A model generated the notes under the pieces. That model searched no databases and was not told the origin of the DNA. It saw nothing but the letters and a program-made list of their open reading frames with translations. A stretch of DNA of 47,202 nucleotides from Gammaproteobacteria bacterium (GTDB lineage Bacteria > Pseudomonadota > Gammaproteobacteria > SZUA-229): positions 1 through 47,202 of the forward strand of contig JAPHRO010000001.1 in NCBI GenBank assembly GCA_026195895.1. The letters run 5' to 3'. Of this stretch, positions 9,860 through 18,140 are shown in pieces (positions within the stretch are counted from its first letter, which is position 1; every line of letters begins with the position of its first letter). The position numbers and the translations under genes are program-made.

Positions 9860-10330
9860 TCAGGCCGCCCGATCAGAACCATTTTTCAGCAGGTTTTCCT
9901 GGAAAATGGCTTTATGCACATCACCAATACTGATAATGCCGACCAGTTTGTCATCTTTATCCGTTACTGGGATACGACGAATTTTTTTTACACACATCAT
10001 GGATGCGGCTTTCAATAGCGGCATATCCGGATGCACCGAAGCAACCGTCTGGGTCATCATGTCGCCGGCTTTTTTGTCCAGCACATTTTTATAATCGGCT
10101 TCGATGGCTTCAAAGTCAGTTTTGCCGCCTTCCTGCATGATTTGTTCTACATCAGGGAACATGGCGCGCAGGATGTCTTTTTCTGACAGTACACCAACCA
10201 GTTTGTCGTTGTCATCAATAACGGGCACGCCTGAGATTTTGTTCAAACACATGATTGATGCGATGTCTTTAATTAGCGTGTCGGCTTTTGCGGTTTTAAC
10301 CGATGTATTCATGATGTCTTTTACGATCAT
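9860..10330 (-). CDS. Tandem CBS-domain protein
   Basis: This 156-residue cytoplasmic protein is built almost wholly of two CBS motifs (about 1-60 and 80-145), which normally sense adenine nucleotides or S-adenosyl compounds. Both repeats show the typical pattern I-G/R-PV-D--DKLVGI-S--D. The ATG at 10328-10330 has a strong GGAGGATATAAAT leader. The frame extends upstream, but the extra 27 residues have no ribosome site. It stands alone, with a terminator behind it and the divergent ccm operon ahead. The ligand and target cannot be told from sequence. Confidence 0.85.
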   Translation of the reverse strand: MIVKDIMNTSVKTAKADTLIKDIASIMCLNKISGVPVIDDNDKLVGVLSEKDILRAMFPDVEQIMQEGGKTDFEAIEADYKNVLDKKAGDMMTQTVASVHPDMPLLKAASMMCVKKIRRIPVTDKDDKLVGIISIGDVHKAIFQENLLKNGSDRAA

Positions 10331-10676
10331 ATTTATATCCTCCAAATAGCCTGACGGTAAAGTTGTGAAAAGTGTCAGGCTTTGAATTGTTATAGCGAAT
10401 AAGTATTTCACAAGTCCAACAAAGAAAATTGATATATGCCGTGTATTTACTTATTTTAGTTGCTGCTAATACTAGGGATAAAAGTTCATTTGGCAAGCAT
10501 ATTCAATATAAAAAGCATGGTTTTTCAGTGGCTTGAAGAAAGTTCAATGTATTTGCAGGATAGCGATTTATCCTTGATTTTTCGCAACAGAATCATTTCC
10601 ATATTCGCAGGATTGTTTATAAAAATTCTAATCCGGGTAGAATCATCACCCGACGTTAAACGGGGCACATGATTAT
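10331..10676. other. Intergenic region between the CBS gene and ccmA
   Basis: This 346-bp AT-rich divergent region must hold the CBS and ccm promoters. A 70-codon plus-strand frame (10460-10672) looks non-coding. I saw no FNR box or strong palindrome and could not place either promoter with confidence. Confidence 0.4.
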
Positions 10677-11330
10677 ATGGGTGATTCCACCTCGGAATTG
10701 AGTGTACAGAATATTGCCTGTACGCGCGGTTACCGCGAGTTATTTACAGAGTTGAATTTTGTTCTTGGCGCGGGGCAGATACTGCGCGTGGAAGGCAAAA
10801 ACGGCAGTGGAAAAACCAGTTTGTTGCGCATCCTGGCCGGTCTGGCCGAGCCGGCAGATGGCAAAGTTCTGTGGCAGGGTAAAGGCATTCGGCACCCGGA
10901 GAACAATTATTTCCAGAGCATGCTTTATCTGGGGCATAAGCCGGGTATTAAGTTTGAGTTGTCGCCGCTGGAAAATCTGTGCATGGCCAAAGCACTACAC
11001 GGCAGTAAAAACGAAAACGGTATCGAAGAAGCGCTATATCAGCTAGGGCTGTATGGTTTTGAGGAAATCACCAGCGGCAATTTGTCGGCGGGACAGAAAC
11101 GCCGGGTGGCGTTAGCTGAGCTGTTGCTGACCAACGCCAGAATCTGGATTCTGGACGAACCCTATACCTCGCTGGACGTAGTGGCGATTGCATTCCTGGA
11201 AAAGCTGTTCCAGCAGCACGTACAGGCGGGTGGCATGCTGGTGATTACCTCGCATCAGCCGGTAACGCTTGACGGTTGCGATCATCAACGTATTGTATTG
11301 CCAGCAACCGAGCTGGAGCGGGTGGCTTAG
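10677..11330 (+). CDS. ccmA: Heme exporter ATP-binding subunit CcmA
   Basis: This is the ATPase of the CcmABCD complex, which releases holo-CcmE during cytochrome c maturation. The 217 residues carry Walker A (GKNGSGKTSLL, about 40-50), the ABC signature LSAGQKRRVALAELL, Walker B (IWILDEPYTSLD) and the switch His (ITSHQP). It is the first gene of a full ccmABCDEFGHI operon. The stop codon TAG shares its G with the GTG start of ccmB, indicating translational coupling. Confidence 0.95.
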   Translation: MGDSTSELSVQNIACTRGYRELFTELNFVLGAGQILRVEGKNGSGKTSLLRILAGLAEPADGKVLWQGKGIRHPENNYFQSMLYLGHKPGIKFELSPLENLCMAKALHGSKNENGIEEALYQLGLYGFEEITSGNLSAGQKRRVALAELLLTNARIWILDEPYTSLDVVAIAFLEKLFQQHVQAGGMLVITSHQPVTLDGCDHQRIVLPATELERVA

Positions 11331-12010
11331 TGGACGCTAAATTATCAACGGCTTTCTGGGCGCTACTAAAACGTGATTTGCGCCTGGCCTACCGGCATCG
11401 CAATGAATTACTTAATCCGCTGTTTTTCTTTGTGCTGGTGGTGATGTTGTTCCCGCTCGGCACCAGTCCGGAAAAAGAACTGTTGATGACCATGGCGCCT
11501 GGTGTCATCTGGGTAGCAGCTTTACTGGCATCCATGTTATCTCTCGATACCCTGTTTCGCGCAGATTTTGAAGATGGCACACTGGAACAGATCACCTTAA
11601 GTCCGCATCCCCTGTCGGTACTGGTGCTGGCAAAAATTATTGCTCACTGGCTGGTTACGGGGTTTCCGATGATTTTACTGGCACCGCTGCTGGCGGTGTT
11701 CATGTACCTGCCTGACGAGGGCATAGGGGTGCTGATGTTGACACTGGCCATCGGCACGCCAATCCTGAGTCTGATCGGTGCCATCGGCATGGGGCTAACC
11801 GTTGGTTTGCGTCGTGGCGGCATGCTGTTATCCCTGATAGTGCTTCCTTTATATATACCAGTTCTGATATTCTCGGCCAACGCTGTAAATACCTACCTGG
11901 CAGATCTGGCAATCAGGGGGCAGATATACTTTTTAATGGCTGTTCTGGTGCTGGCGATCACGCTGGCGCCTATCGCAACGGCTGCTGCGCTCCGGATAAG
12001 TCTGGAATGA
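11330..12010 (+). CDS. ccmB: Heme exporter membrane subunit CcmB
   Basis: This is the membrane permease partner of CcmA, 226 residues, with about six transmembrane helices and the typical N-terminus (FWALLKRDLRLAYRHRNELL). I chose the GTG at 11330-11332, which overlaps the ccmA stop and follows GGAGCGGG; upstream frame is antisense-like to the end of ccmA and has no site of its own. The length fits the family (about 220). A 172-bp gap with two small hairpins separates it from ccmC. Confidence 0.93.
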   Translation: MDAKLSTAFWALLKRDLRLAYRHRNELLNPLFFFVLVVMLFPLGTSPEKELLMTMAPGVIWVAALLASMLSLDTLFRADFEDGTLEQITLSPHPLSVLVLAKIIAHWLVTGFPMILLAPLLAVFMYLPDEGIGVLMLTLAIGTPILSLIGAIGMGLTVGLRRGGMLLSLIVLPLYIPVLIFSANAVNTYLADLAIRGQIYFLMAVLVLAITLAPIATAAALRISLE

Positions 12011-12030
12011 ATGGTCGGGAATGATTCATA

Positions 12031-12133
12031 CCAAAGGCGTTTATTGCCTTTGGCCCGAAGGGGGGCTTGCGGGTGAAGATGACACGCTATGTATGACGCC
12101 ACAGGCACGACCTACACCCTCTCACTATGAGAG
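12031..12133 (+). other. Two small hairpins in the ccmB-ccmC gap
   Basis: CCAAAGGC (12031-12038) pairs with GCCTTTGG (12046-12053), and CTCTCA (12119-12124) pairs with TGAGAG (12128-12133). Neither is followed by a good T run, so they look more like RNA-processing or pausing structures than terminators. They may tune ccmAB against ccmCDEFGHI. Confidence 0.35.
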
Positions 12134-12182
12134 ATTTTATGATTGAAATAAGACATTATTGAGTTTAGATATTGATATAAGC

Positions 12183-12929
12183 ATGAAATTACCCGCAATA
12201 GTCCATAAATTTTCATCACCACGTAATTTTTACGTGATGTCCGGCAAGTTGATTCCCTGGTTTGCCTGGCCCTGTTTGATCCTGCTGGTAGCAGGTTTGT
12301 ATTACGGGCTAATAGAAGCCCCGGCTGATTATCAGCAGGGTGAGTCATATCGCATCATATTCATCCATGTGCCCAGTGCCTGGATGTCCATGATGATTTA
12401 TATGGTGATGGCCATTGCGGGCGCGATTGGCCTGATCTGGCGTATTAAAATGGCCGATATTGTGGCATCGGCCTCTGCGCCCATTGGTGCCGCGTTTACT
12501 TTTCTGGCTCTGGTAACGGGGTCGCTCTGGGGTAAACCTATGTGGGGCGCCTGGTGGGTCTGGGATGCACGTCTTACATCTGAGTTGATTTTGCTGTTTT
12601 TATATCTCGGCTTTATTGCCTTGCAGGCGTCTATTGAAGACCCCCGTAATGCGGCCAGAGCCGGGGCTGTGCTGGCGCTAGTGGGAGTGGTCAACATTCC
12701 CATTATTCATTATTCGGTTGAGTGGTGGAGTACCCTGCATCAGGGGGCAACGATTACCAAGCTGGATAAGCCCTCCATTCATATCAGTATGTTGATACCC
12801 TTATTACTCATGGCCGTGGCGTTCAAGTTATACTATGCCGCCTCGGTGCTGATGCGGGCACGGAGTGAGTTATTGAAGCGTGAACAGAATGCGCGCTGGG
12901 TTAGAGAGATCGTGGCAAATGAGTCATAA
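12183..12929 (+). CDS. ccmC: Heme-handling membrane protein CcmC
   Basis: CcmC attaches heme to CcmE in the periplasmic face of the membrane. The 248 residues hold six transmembrane helices, the tryptophan-rich WWD motif (WGAWWVWDARLTSELIL, about 127-143) and flanking conserved histidines (FIHVPSAW; PIIHYSVEWW). The ATG at 12183 gives the family's usual start (LPAIVHKFSSPRNFYVMSGKLIPW). A TTG at 12159 would add eight residues. No strong ribosome site is visible. Confidence 0.94.
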   Translation: MKLPAIVHKFSSPRNFYVMSGKLIPWFAWPCLILLVAGLYYGLIEAPADYQQGESYRIIFIHVPSAWMSMMIYMVMAIAGAIGLIWRIKMADIVASASAPIGAAFTFLALVTGSLWGKPMWGAWWVWDARLTSELILLFLYLGFIALQASIEDPRNAARAGAVLALVGVVNIPIIHYSVEWWSTLHQGATITKLDKPSIHISMLIPLLLMAVAFKLYYAASVLMRARSELLKREQNARWVREIVANES

Positions 12930-12932
12930 ACA

Positions 12933-13127
12933 ATGAGCATAAGTGAATTTTTTCATATGGGCGGCTATGCCGTGTACGTCTGGTCGTCCTATGGGCTGGC
13001 ATTTGTGGTAATGCTGGCGATTTTCATCAAGCCCGTGTTGACGCGCAAACAGATCATCAGGGAGTTGCGCATGAAGTACCGTCAACAGGAGCGGCAGCAG
13101 CAGGATAATGCGCAGGCCGAAAATTGA
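12933..13127 (+). CDS. ccmD: CcmD, small membrane subunit
   Basis: The 64 residues have one transmembrane helix (YAVYVWSSYGLAFVVMLAIF) and a basic, Gln-rich cytoplasmic tail, as in CcmD, which is needed to release holo-CcmE from CcmABC. It starts three bases after the ccmC stop and lies in the normal ccmCDE order. Confidence 0.9.
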   Translation: MSISEFFHMGGYAVYVWSSYGLAFVVMLAIFIKPVLTRKQIIRELRMKYRQQERQQQDNAQAEN

Positions 13128-13263
13128 TAAAGAACAAAGCTGAAATAAGTTGAATGTGAGTAAACTTTTACTTACTTAGGTAATCAGATCATATTGTCGG
13201 TTGAGTTATAGAATTCAATCCTTGTTTAATCAGATACGGGTTAAAGACCCAGAGAGTAGTTTA

Positions 13264-13710
13264 ATGACCCCCCGCCAGAAACGAATGACCATGGTAGCTG
13301 TATTAATCGCCGGTGTTGGCGTGTTTATCACCCTGCTATTAATGGCACTGAACGAAAACATTAATCACTTCTATGGACCCAAGCAGGTACTTGCCGGTGA
13401 GGCACCACAGGATCATAGCTTTAGGCTGGGTGGCCTGGTGGTCGCTGGTACAGTTGAGCGTGACCCGAATAGTCTCAAAATTACTTTTGATCTCACCGAT
13501 ACCGCAGAATCGGTGAAGGTTCAGTATGAAGGCATACTGCCGGATCTGTTCCGTGAAGGTCAGGGTATCGTTGCTACCGGCAAAATGCAGGGTAAGATCT
13601 TTCTCGCCGACGAAGTGCTGGCCAAACATGACGAAAACTATATGCCCCCTGAAGTCGCGGATACCCTGAAAGAAGCCGGTATGACCGAACACCAGGGGAA
13701 AAAACTATGA
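13264..13710 (+). CDS. ccmE: Heme chaperone CcmE
   Basis: This periplasmic heme chaperone is anchored by one N-terminal helix (about 8-30) and followed by an OB-fold domain (about 35-130). The covalent heme histidine lies in VLAKHDENYMPPEV near the C-terminus, matching His130 of E. coli. I chose the ATG at 13264, in front of PRQKRM, with a GAGAG site upstream; a TTG at 13201 would add 21 residues. Length is 148. The stop overlaps ccmF by ATGA. Confidence 0.95.
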   Translation: MTPRQKRMTMVAVLIAGVGVFITLLLMALNENINHFYGPKQVLAGEAPQDHSFRLGGLVVAGTVERDPNSLKITFDLTDTAESVKVQYEGILPDLFREGQGIVATGKMQGKIFLADEVLAKHDENYMPPEVADTLKEAGMTEHQGKKL

Positions 13711-15683
13711 TCCCTGAAATCGGGCATTTTGCCCTTATCCTGGCGCTGAGTCTGGCGATTATTCTTGGTATTGTTCCTTTAGTTGGTAGTTTTAAGCGTC
13801 AGGCCGCCTGGATCTCTGTGGCACAACCGGCGGCCTATGGGCAGGCGCTGTTTATTACCATCAGTTTTATCTGTCTGACCTGGGCATTTATCCAGAATGA
13901 TTTTTCAGTGGTTTATGCAGTCAAACAATCCAATACAGAATTGCCCCTGATTTACCGAATCTCAGCGGTATGGGGTGGTCACGAAGGTTCCTTGCTGCTG
14001 TGGGCCTGGTTCCTGTCATTATGGACCGCAGCCGTTGCGCTGTTCAGTCGGGAAATGCCGCAGGTGATGCGGGCCAGGGTGCTGGCAATCATGGGACTGG
14101 TCAGTATCGGTTTTCTGTTGTTCGCGTTGATAACCTCCAACCCTTTTGAACGCGTTTTCCCGGCACCGCTGGAAGGCCGTAGTTTGAATCCTCTGTTGCA
14201 GGATCCAGGATTAATCATTCACCCGCCCTTGCTATACATGGGTTATGTCGGTTTCTCGGTGGCCTTCGCATTTGCGATTGCCGCTATGTTAGGCGGTCGT
14301 CTGGATAGTGCCTGGGCCAAATGGTCGCGTCCCTGGACCAATATCGCCTGGATGTTTCTGACCATCGGTATCGCACTGGGTAGCTGGTGGGCTTATTACG
14401 AGCTTGGCTGGGGCGGCTGGTGGTTCTGGGATCCGGTAGAAAACGCCTCTTTCATGCCCTGGCTGGTGGGTACCGCCCTGGTACATTCACTGGCAGCGAC
14501 CGAAAAGCGTGGTGTATTTAAAGCCTGGACCGTGCTACTGGCAGTATTTGCTTTTTCACTGAGCTTGTTAGGCACCTTCCTGGTGCGTTCCGGCGTGTTA
14601 ACCTCGGTGCATGCCTTTGCCACCGATCCGGATCGTGGCGTATTTATTCTGGCCTTCCTGGGTGTGGTGGTCGGTGCTTCGCTGTTTTTATATTCCTGGC
14701 GCGCGCCGGATATCAAAAGTGCAACCCGGGTGGAAGTGGTGTCACGTGAATTCGCGCTATTAATCAATAATGTATTGTTAGTCATCACGACATTCTTCGT
14801 GCTATTAGGTACTTTATACCCGCTGGCGCTGGATGCTCTGGGGCTGGGTAAAATTTCCGTTGGCCCGCCGTATTTTGATCTGGTGTTTGTTATTCTGACT
14901 ATTCCGATTGCCATCATGCTCGGTTTTGCAGTGAGCGCACGCTGGAAAAAGGATAGTGCTGCCAGACTGTTGAACAATGTAAAACTGGCGGCGGTTATCA
15001 GTATTGTGCTGGGTGTTGGGGCGGCATTTTTAGTGGCGGATACGTTCAATTTCAGTGCCGCGCTGGGTATCACCCTGGGTATCTGGATCACCTATACCAG
15101 TTTGCAGAATCTGTATGACCGCGTATCGGCGAAACAAAATAAAATGGCTGCGCTGATGCAGTTGCCGCGATCCATTGTCGGTATGACGCTGGCGCATATC
15201 GGGGTGGCATTTTTTGTTGTCGGGATCACGCTGACGTCTCAATTTAGTATTGAAAAAGATGTGCGACTGGAAGCCGGCAAGAGTTTTGATATTGGCGGCT
15301 ATGAGTTTATGTTCAACAGTGTTGTGGAAAAAGAAGGGCCTAATTACCGTGCTACGGAAGGTTCATTTACGGTGAGCCAAAATGGTAAAAAAGTTGCCGA
15401 GTTGTATTCGCAAAAACGTCTATATAATGCCGGCGGTATGCCAATGACAGAAGCCGGTATTGATCCCGGATTTTTCCGTGATCTGTATGTGTCTCTGGGC
15501 GAACCGCTGAATAATCAGGGAGCCTGGAGTGTCAGGCTTTACCATAAGCCGTTTATTCGCTGGATCTGGTTGGGCTGTATATTTATGTCTCTGGGTGGAT
15601 TGCTATCGATAACCGATCGTCGTTATCGGATGAAACTCAAGTCAGAAAGTTTGCAGAAAACCTCAGCGGCGGAGGCGGCCTAA
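13707..15683 (+). CDS. ccmF: Cytochrome c heme lyase CcmF
   Basis: This 658-residue inner-membrane protein joins heme to apocytochromes together with CcmH and CcmI. It has about 15 transmembrane helices and the WWD domain (WWAYYELGWGGWWFWDPVENASF, near 225-250, cited in part: GGWWFWDPVENASFMPW). Conserved histidines such as GGHEGSLLLW and IIHPPLLYMGY are present. ATGA overlap with ccmE and TAATG overlap with ccmG show tight coupling. Confidence 0.97.
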   Translation: MIPEIGHFALILALSLAIILGIVPLVGSFKRQAAWISVAQPAAYGQALFITISFICLTWAFIQNDFSVVYAVKQSNTELPLIYRISAVWGGHEGSLLLWAWFLSLWTAAVALFSREMPQVMRARVLAIMGLVSIGFLLFALITSNPFERVFPAPLEGRSLNPLLQDPGLIIHPPLLYMGYVGFSVAFAFAIAAMLGGRLDSAWAKWSRPWTNIAWMFLTIGIALGSWWAYYELGWGGWWFWDPVENASFMPWLVGTALVHSLAATEKRGVFKAWTVLLAVFAFSLSLLGTFLVRSGVLTSVHAFATDPDRGVFILAFLGVVVGASLFLYSWRAPDIKSATRVEVVSREFALLINNVLLVITTFFVLLGTLYPLALDALGLGKISVGPPYFDLVFVILTIPIAIMLGFAVSARWKKDSAARLLNNVKLAAVISIVLGVGAAFLVADTFNFSAALGITLGIWITYTSLQNLYDRVSAKQNKMAALMQLPRSIVGMTLAHIGVAFFVVGITLTSQFSIEKDVRLEAGKSFDIGGYEFMFNSVVEKEGPNYRATEGSFTVSQNGKKVAELYSQKRLYNAGGMPMTEAGIDPGFFRDLYVSLGEPLNNQGAWSVRLYHKPFIRWIWLGCIFMSLGGLLSITDRRYRMKLKSESLQKTSAAEAA

Positions 15684-16213
15684 TGTCGCGTTTTCTACTG
15701 CCGATTGGGTTTATTCTGCTGATTGTGCTGCTGTATGTGGGTTTAAGTTTAAATCCACGGGAAGTGCCATCGGTGTTTATTAATAAACCGGCACCGGATT
15801 TTTCCTTGCCTAAACTGGAGCAGCTGGATCAGCAGGTTTCCAATAAAGATATGCTGGGTAAAGTCTGGTTGTTTAATGTCTGGGCGACCTGGTGTGTCTC
15901 CTGTCGTTCCGAGCATCATACCCTGATGGCGCTGGCCAATACCGGTGAAGTACCCATCGTTGGCCTGAATTATAAAGATGAAAATGCGCCGGCCCAGACC
16001 TGGTTGAGCCAACTGGGTAATCCCTACATATTTAACGCGGTGGATGCCGAAGGTCGAACCGGTATTGATTACGGTGTCTATGGTACGCCGGAAACTTTTA
16101 TCATTGATAAAAAGGGTGTGATTCGTCATAAACATACCGGGCCGATTTATCCTCAGCAGCTGGAACAAAGTATCCTGCCTTTAGTAAGACAATTAAAGGC
16201 AGAGCAGGGATGA
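15683..16213 (+). CDS. ccmG: Thiol:disulfide interchange protein CcmG/DsbE
   Basis: This membrane-tethered periplasmic thioredoxin reduces the heme-site cysteines of apocytochromes or CcmH. The 176 residues have an N-terminal anchor (about 5-22), the active site WATWCVSCRSEH (about 70-81) and the cis-Pro loop GTPETFIID. The start overlaps the ccmF stop, and the end overlaps ccmH by ATGA. The CVSC dipeptide differs from the CPTC of E. coli. Confidence 0.93.
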   Translation: MSRFLLPIGFILLIVLLYVGLSLNPREVPSVFINKPAPDFSLPKLEQLDQQVSNKDMLGKVWLFNVWATWCVSCRSEHHTLMALANTGEVPIVGLNYKDENAPAQTWLSQLGNPYIFNAVDAEGRTGIDYGVYGTPETFIIDKKGVIRHKHTGPIYPQQLEQSILPLVRQLKAEQG

Positions 16214-16665
16214 GAAACTTTATAATACATGCTGTTGTTTTATGGGCTTTATCTTTTTCAGCACAGGCAAAAATCGAAAGCATGGAATTTGCTAACGAGC
16301 AGATGGAGGAAGACTATAAAGTCTTAATTCAGGAACTACGCTGTCTGGTTTGTCAGAATCAAAACCTGGCAGATTCCAATGCAGAACTGGCACAGGATTT
16401 ACGCCGTCAGGTAGTTGAGTTGCTGGATAAAGGTTCCAGCCGAGATGAAGTGGTTGACTACATGATCGCGCGTTATGGCGATTTTGTAATGTATCGTCCG
16501 CCACTAAAAATTACCACGGTTTTATTATGGTTTGGTCCCGTCGTGTTCTTTTTTATCGCCGGTTATGTGGTGATTTCTTTTATTCGTAAACAGCAGCAAT
16601 CTGCTGATGTGGGAATATCAGAACAGCAAAAGCAAAAAGCACATTCCTTATTAGACGATGAATAG
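16210..16665 (+). CDS. ccmH: Cytochrome c biogenesis thiol oxidoreductase CcmH
   Basis: The 151-residue protein has a signal peptide, the family motif LRCLVCQNQNLADSNAELAQ with the CxxC redox pair (about 38-41), and a C-terminal transmembrane helix (VLLWFGPVVFFFIAGYVVISF). CcmH passes electrons to apocytochrome c. As in Pseudomonas, the CcmI part is a separate downstream gene and not fused as in E. coli. Confidence 0.94.
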   Translation: MRNFIIHAVVLWALSFSAQAKIESMEFANEQMEEDYKVLIQELRCLVCQNQNLADSNAELAQDLRRQVVELLDKGSSRDEVVDYMIARYGDFVMYRPPLKITTVLLWFGPVVFFFIAGYVVISFIRKQQQSADVGISEQQKQKAHSLLDDE

Positions 16666-16701
16666 CTTATTGTCGTCACAAAACACTTTTGAGAAATTTT
16701 T

Positions 16702-17943
16702 ATGTTGGCATTTGTAACAGCATCAATTGCGTTAGTATTTTTAGCACTACTTTTTATAGTGCCCAGTTTGTTGAAAAAAAGTCATCTGCAATCAGATAGC
16801 TTCGATGCCTACAATACTCAGATTGCCCGCGATCAGTTGCGGGAGCTAAAGCTGGATTTACAAAATGGTCTTATGTCACAGGATGATTTTGAAGTAGCAC
16901 GGCAGGAACTGGAAACAAACTTGGCGCTGGATTTGTCTGTATCAAACCAGGATCAGCAGGTAGGTGAAAAATCAGCCATACCCGCTGCTTTGTTTCTACT
17001 GGTCGCTATCCCGGTATTTTCTGTTCTGATCTATTTGCAACTGGGACAACCACAGGCAATTGATCATCAGCAGGTTCAGCAGCTGGCTGAAGATAAAGCC
17101 CCGGCGATGTCGATGGAGCAGGCGGTGGTCAAACTGGAGCAGCGGCTACAGTCAGAGCCGGAGAATGCCGAAGGCTGGTTTATGTTAGCGCGTACCTATA
17201 TGACGATGAATCGCTACAGTGATGCGGTGGGCGCATTTGAGAAAACCATCGAACTGGTCGGTGAAGAAGCGAATTTATTAATTCGTTATGCCGATGCACT
17301 GGCGATGACGAATCAGGGTGAGCTGCAGGGTAAACCCAGAGAAGCTATCGAAAAAGCCTTGCAGCTCGATCCGGAAAATCAGCAGGCATTGTGGTTCGCA
17401 GGAATTGCAGCCATGGAAGCCAGTGAGCATAAACTGGCGCTGGAGCGATTTTTAATTTTGCAGCCGATGCTGATGTCCAGTCCAGAAAATCTGCAGCAAT
17501 TGCATAATTTAATCGCCCGTGTTGAGAAGAATTTGACTGACGATGAAATCGAAGACGTCGCAAGTCAGATGCCCGCACCGCAAGCAGCGACATCGACAGC
17601 AGAAATCCAGGTATCAGTATCACTGGATGAAGCTATTAAAGACCAGGTATCAGCCAGTGATGTGGTCTTTGTTTATGCCAAGGCGATGAATGGTCCGCCA
17701 ATGCCGTTAGCCGCCGCCAAACAATCGGTGGCTGATTTGCCTTTTACAGTGAAATTAAATGATGCCATGGCGATGATGCCGTCAATGAAATTATCCGCTT
17801 TTGATGCTGTCATTGTGGGTGCAAAAATATCAAAATCAGGTAGTGCAGGTTCACTGGCAGGGGATCTTTATGGCGAGGTATCTGGTGTCGAAGTTAAAGC
17901 AGGTCAGAAAATCTCTTTGGTGATTGATAAAATCAAATCCTGA
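16702..17943 (+). CDS. ccmI: Cytochrome c maturation chaperone CcmI
   Basis: CcmI binds apocytochrome c C-termini and delivers them to CcmFH. The 413 residues comprise a two-helix membrane domain (about 4-20 and 95-115) around a cytoplasmic coil, TPR repeats (about 140-285, with WFMLARTYMTMNRYSDAVGAFEK) and a C-terminal periplasmic domain (about 295-413, VFVYAKAMNGPPMPLAA). It closes the ccm operon; a strong hairpin follows at 18099. Confidence 0.93.
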   Translation: MLAFVTASIALVFLALLFIVPSLLKKSHLQSDSFDAYNTQIARDQLRELKLDLQNGLMSQDDFEVARQELETNLALDLSVSNQDQQVGEKSAIPAALFLLVAIPVFSVLIYLQLGQPQAIDHQQVQQLAEDKAPAMSMEQAVVKLEQRLQSEPENAEGWFMLARTYMTMNRYSDAVGAFEKTIELVGEEANLLIRYADALAMTNQGELQGKPREAIEKALQLDPENQQALWFAGIAAMEASEHKLALERFLILQPMLMSSPENLQQLHNLIARVEKNLTDDEIEDVASQMPAPQAATSTAEIQVSVSLDEAIKDQVSASDVVFVYAKAMNGPPMPLAAAKQSVADLPFTVKLNDAMAMMPSMKLSAFDAVIVGAKISKSGSAGSLAGDLYGEVSGVEVKAGQKISLVIDKIKS

Positions 17944-18098
17944 TTATTGCGCCGTAGAGGCGCACAGCGCACATAGTTGCTTCGAGAAATTATGTTTTAC
18001 CGGCAGTGGATCTGCATTACAGGAATTTCCAGGCAGAGCCTGAGGCTAGAAATAATCCTTAGTTTTCTGTTGTAGCATGAACTGTCGGTATGTTGTTG

Positions 18099-18125
18099 GC
18101 TCGAGAGAGTCATTCTCTCTCGAGC
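18099..18125. terminator. Strong hairpin between convergent ccmI and the cd1-like gene
   Basis: An 11-bp perfect stem, 18099-18109 with 18115-18125 (GCTCGAGAGAG/CTCTCTCGAGC), has a 5-base loop and a short T-rich tail on the plus side. It lies 16 bases past the cd1-like stop, so it probably serves both convergent transcripts. Confidence 0.65.
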
Positions 18126-18140
18126 TATTTTGCCCACGAT

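Noticed and set aside
10460-10672. Plus-strand frame of 70 codons before ccmA
   Set aside because: AT-rich, no ATG with a ribosome site, and it overlaps the region where the ccm promoter must be.
14396-15091. 231-codon minus-strand frame inside ccmF
   Set aside because: Shadow of the ccmF coding sequence, rich in Ser/Thr/Pro with no family match.
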